64,000 nt of DNA, from NCBI GenBank assembly GCA_012517905.1, contig JAAYUE010000069.1:1-64000 (forward strand). Direction: 5' to 3'. How positions within the stretch are numbered: the stretch's first letter is position 1; each line of letters opens with the position of its first letter. This DNA is from Clostridiales bacterium. GTDB lineage: Bacteria; Bacillota; Clostridia; Christensenellales; CAG-138. The translations under genes were made by a program, and so were the position numbers. The notes under the pieces are model-generated. The model saw only the letters and a program-made list of their open reading frames with translations. It did no database searches and had not been told where the DNA came from. This document shows positions 63,602 through 64,000 of this stretch, piece after piece.

Positions 63602-64000
63602 TCAGTCGTCCGCGCCCTGCATGGCCTCGAGCTTGGACTGCGGCTTGCCGGGCTTGCTGTCGCCGTACTTGGTCAGCGCGACCGGGATGATGGCGAGGCC
63701 CACAAAGATCGCCGCATAGGGAAAGAGCGTGTTGTAACCGACGTACTGGAGCAGATAGCCAGAAACGATCGGCGTGACGATCTGCGCGGCCATCGAGCAG
63801 GTGTAGTAATAGCCGGTGTATTTGCCGACGTTGCCGTAGCGCGAAATCTCCCAGACCATCGGGAAGGTGTTGACCGTGACCGCCGCCTGCGCAAAGCCGA
63901 CCGCGGCAAACATGACGTACAGCGCGGGCGTAAACGTGCGCGCGCCGATCGCGCCGAAGATGAAGCACGCAACGGCGATGACGAGGCCGATGACGATGGT
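63602..64000 (-). CDS. MFS transporter, C-terminal part (partial)
   Basis: The last 132 codons of a membrane transporter that continues beyond the right edge. About four membrane helices are seen, with FGAIGARTFTPALYVMFAAVG, VWEISRYGNVGKYTGYYYTCSMAAQI and YNTLFPYAAIF, a pattern seen in SLC45-like MFS proteins of Clostridia, followed by a short polar tail (KYGDSKPGKPQSK). Substrate unknown. Confidence 0.8.
   Translation of the reverse strand, partial: TIVIGLVIAVACFIFGAIGARTFTPALYVMFAAVGFAQAAVTVNTFPMVWEISRYGNVGKYTGYYYTCSMAAQIVTPIVSGYLLQYVGYNTLFPYAAIFVGLAIIPVALTKYGDSKPGKPQSKLEAMQGADD

Overview
The window comes from a GC-rich, Gram-positive-type member of the Firmicutes, most likely class Clostridia. 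The evidence is a meso-DAP peptidoglycan route (dapF, and murE with a DNPR motif), a dcw cluster opening mraZ-rsmH-ftsL-like-PBP, a class B sortase, a glgB-glgC-glgD-glgA cassette (GlgD is a Firmicutes paralogue), birA-bioY, a cobalamin-dependent ribonucleotide reductase, and AGGAGG-type ribosome binding sites. Genus and order cannot be read from the sequence. Coding strands are so GC-rich that long antisense open frames are common; these are left out.

Layout. 1-9.6 kb: 5' end of nrdJ behind a tandem NrdR box, an MBL hydrolase, a ModE-like regulator with dapF, a GPH-type MFS transporter with an inserted domain, an LCMT-type methyltransferase, and divergent PIG-L deacetylase and GH20 hexosaminidase, then a nitroreductase. 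9.8-15.8 kb: sortase B (apparently leaderless), DUF4349 lipoprotein, GNAT protein, small membrane protein, AlaX-type editing protein, AEC transporter. 16-22.1 kb: glycogen operon. 22.1-30.1 kb: DUF975 and DUF2156 proteins, an HTH-like protein, a zinc metallopeptidase, birA-bioY under a BirA operator, an AT-rich one-gene island (DUF3644/HEPN), and an ABC-2 exporter. 30.3-36.8 kb: Rieske and DUF2892 genes, ferritin, a lipoprotein, a decayed gene, a diguanylate cyclase, tRNA-Thr and tRNA-Pro, and a zinc-ribbon membrane protein. 37-41.4 kb: AMP-ligase with an E2-like protein, a possible 29-residue peptide, a CNNM/CorC transporter. 41.5-46 kb: both subunits of a type IIA topoisomerase. 46.3-54.8 kb: dcw cluster. 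54.8-64 kb: DUF454, perR-katG, nicotinamidase, TrmH-type methyltransferase, acetyltransferase, ArsR-MFS pair, infC-rpmI-rplT with an attenuator, and the end of another MFS gene.

How the parts fit. Cell-wall synthesis dominates: dapF supplies meso-DAP, MurE adds it, MraY and MurD continue the pathway, while the PBP in the ftsI/spoVD position has lost both catalytic lysines and murF is missing from its usual place. Iron and oxidant handling (ferritin, Rieske protein, PerR, KatG, nitroreductase) is spread over the right half. Several transcription controls can be read directly: NrdR, BirA and PerR operators, an ArsR-type operator, an infC attenuator, and two promoters placed so that transcription should start on the start codon.

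Points most worth checking: the degenerate PBP, the HEPN island, the duplicated 3' end of the topoisomerase B-subunit gene, the E2-like protein without its catalytic histidine, the short ORF behind a near-consensus promoter at 39.8-40.0 kb, and the two apparently leaderless genes.
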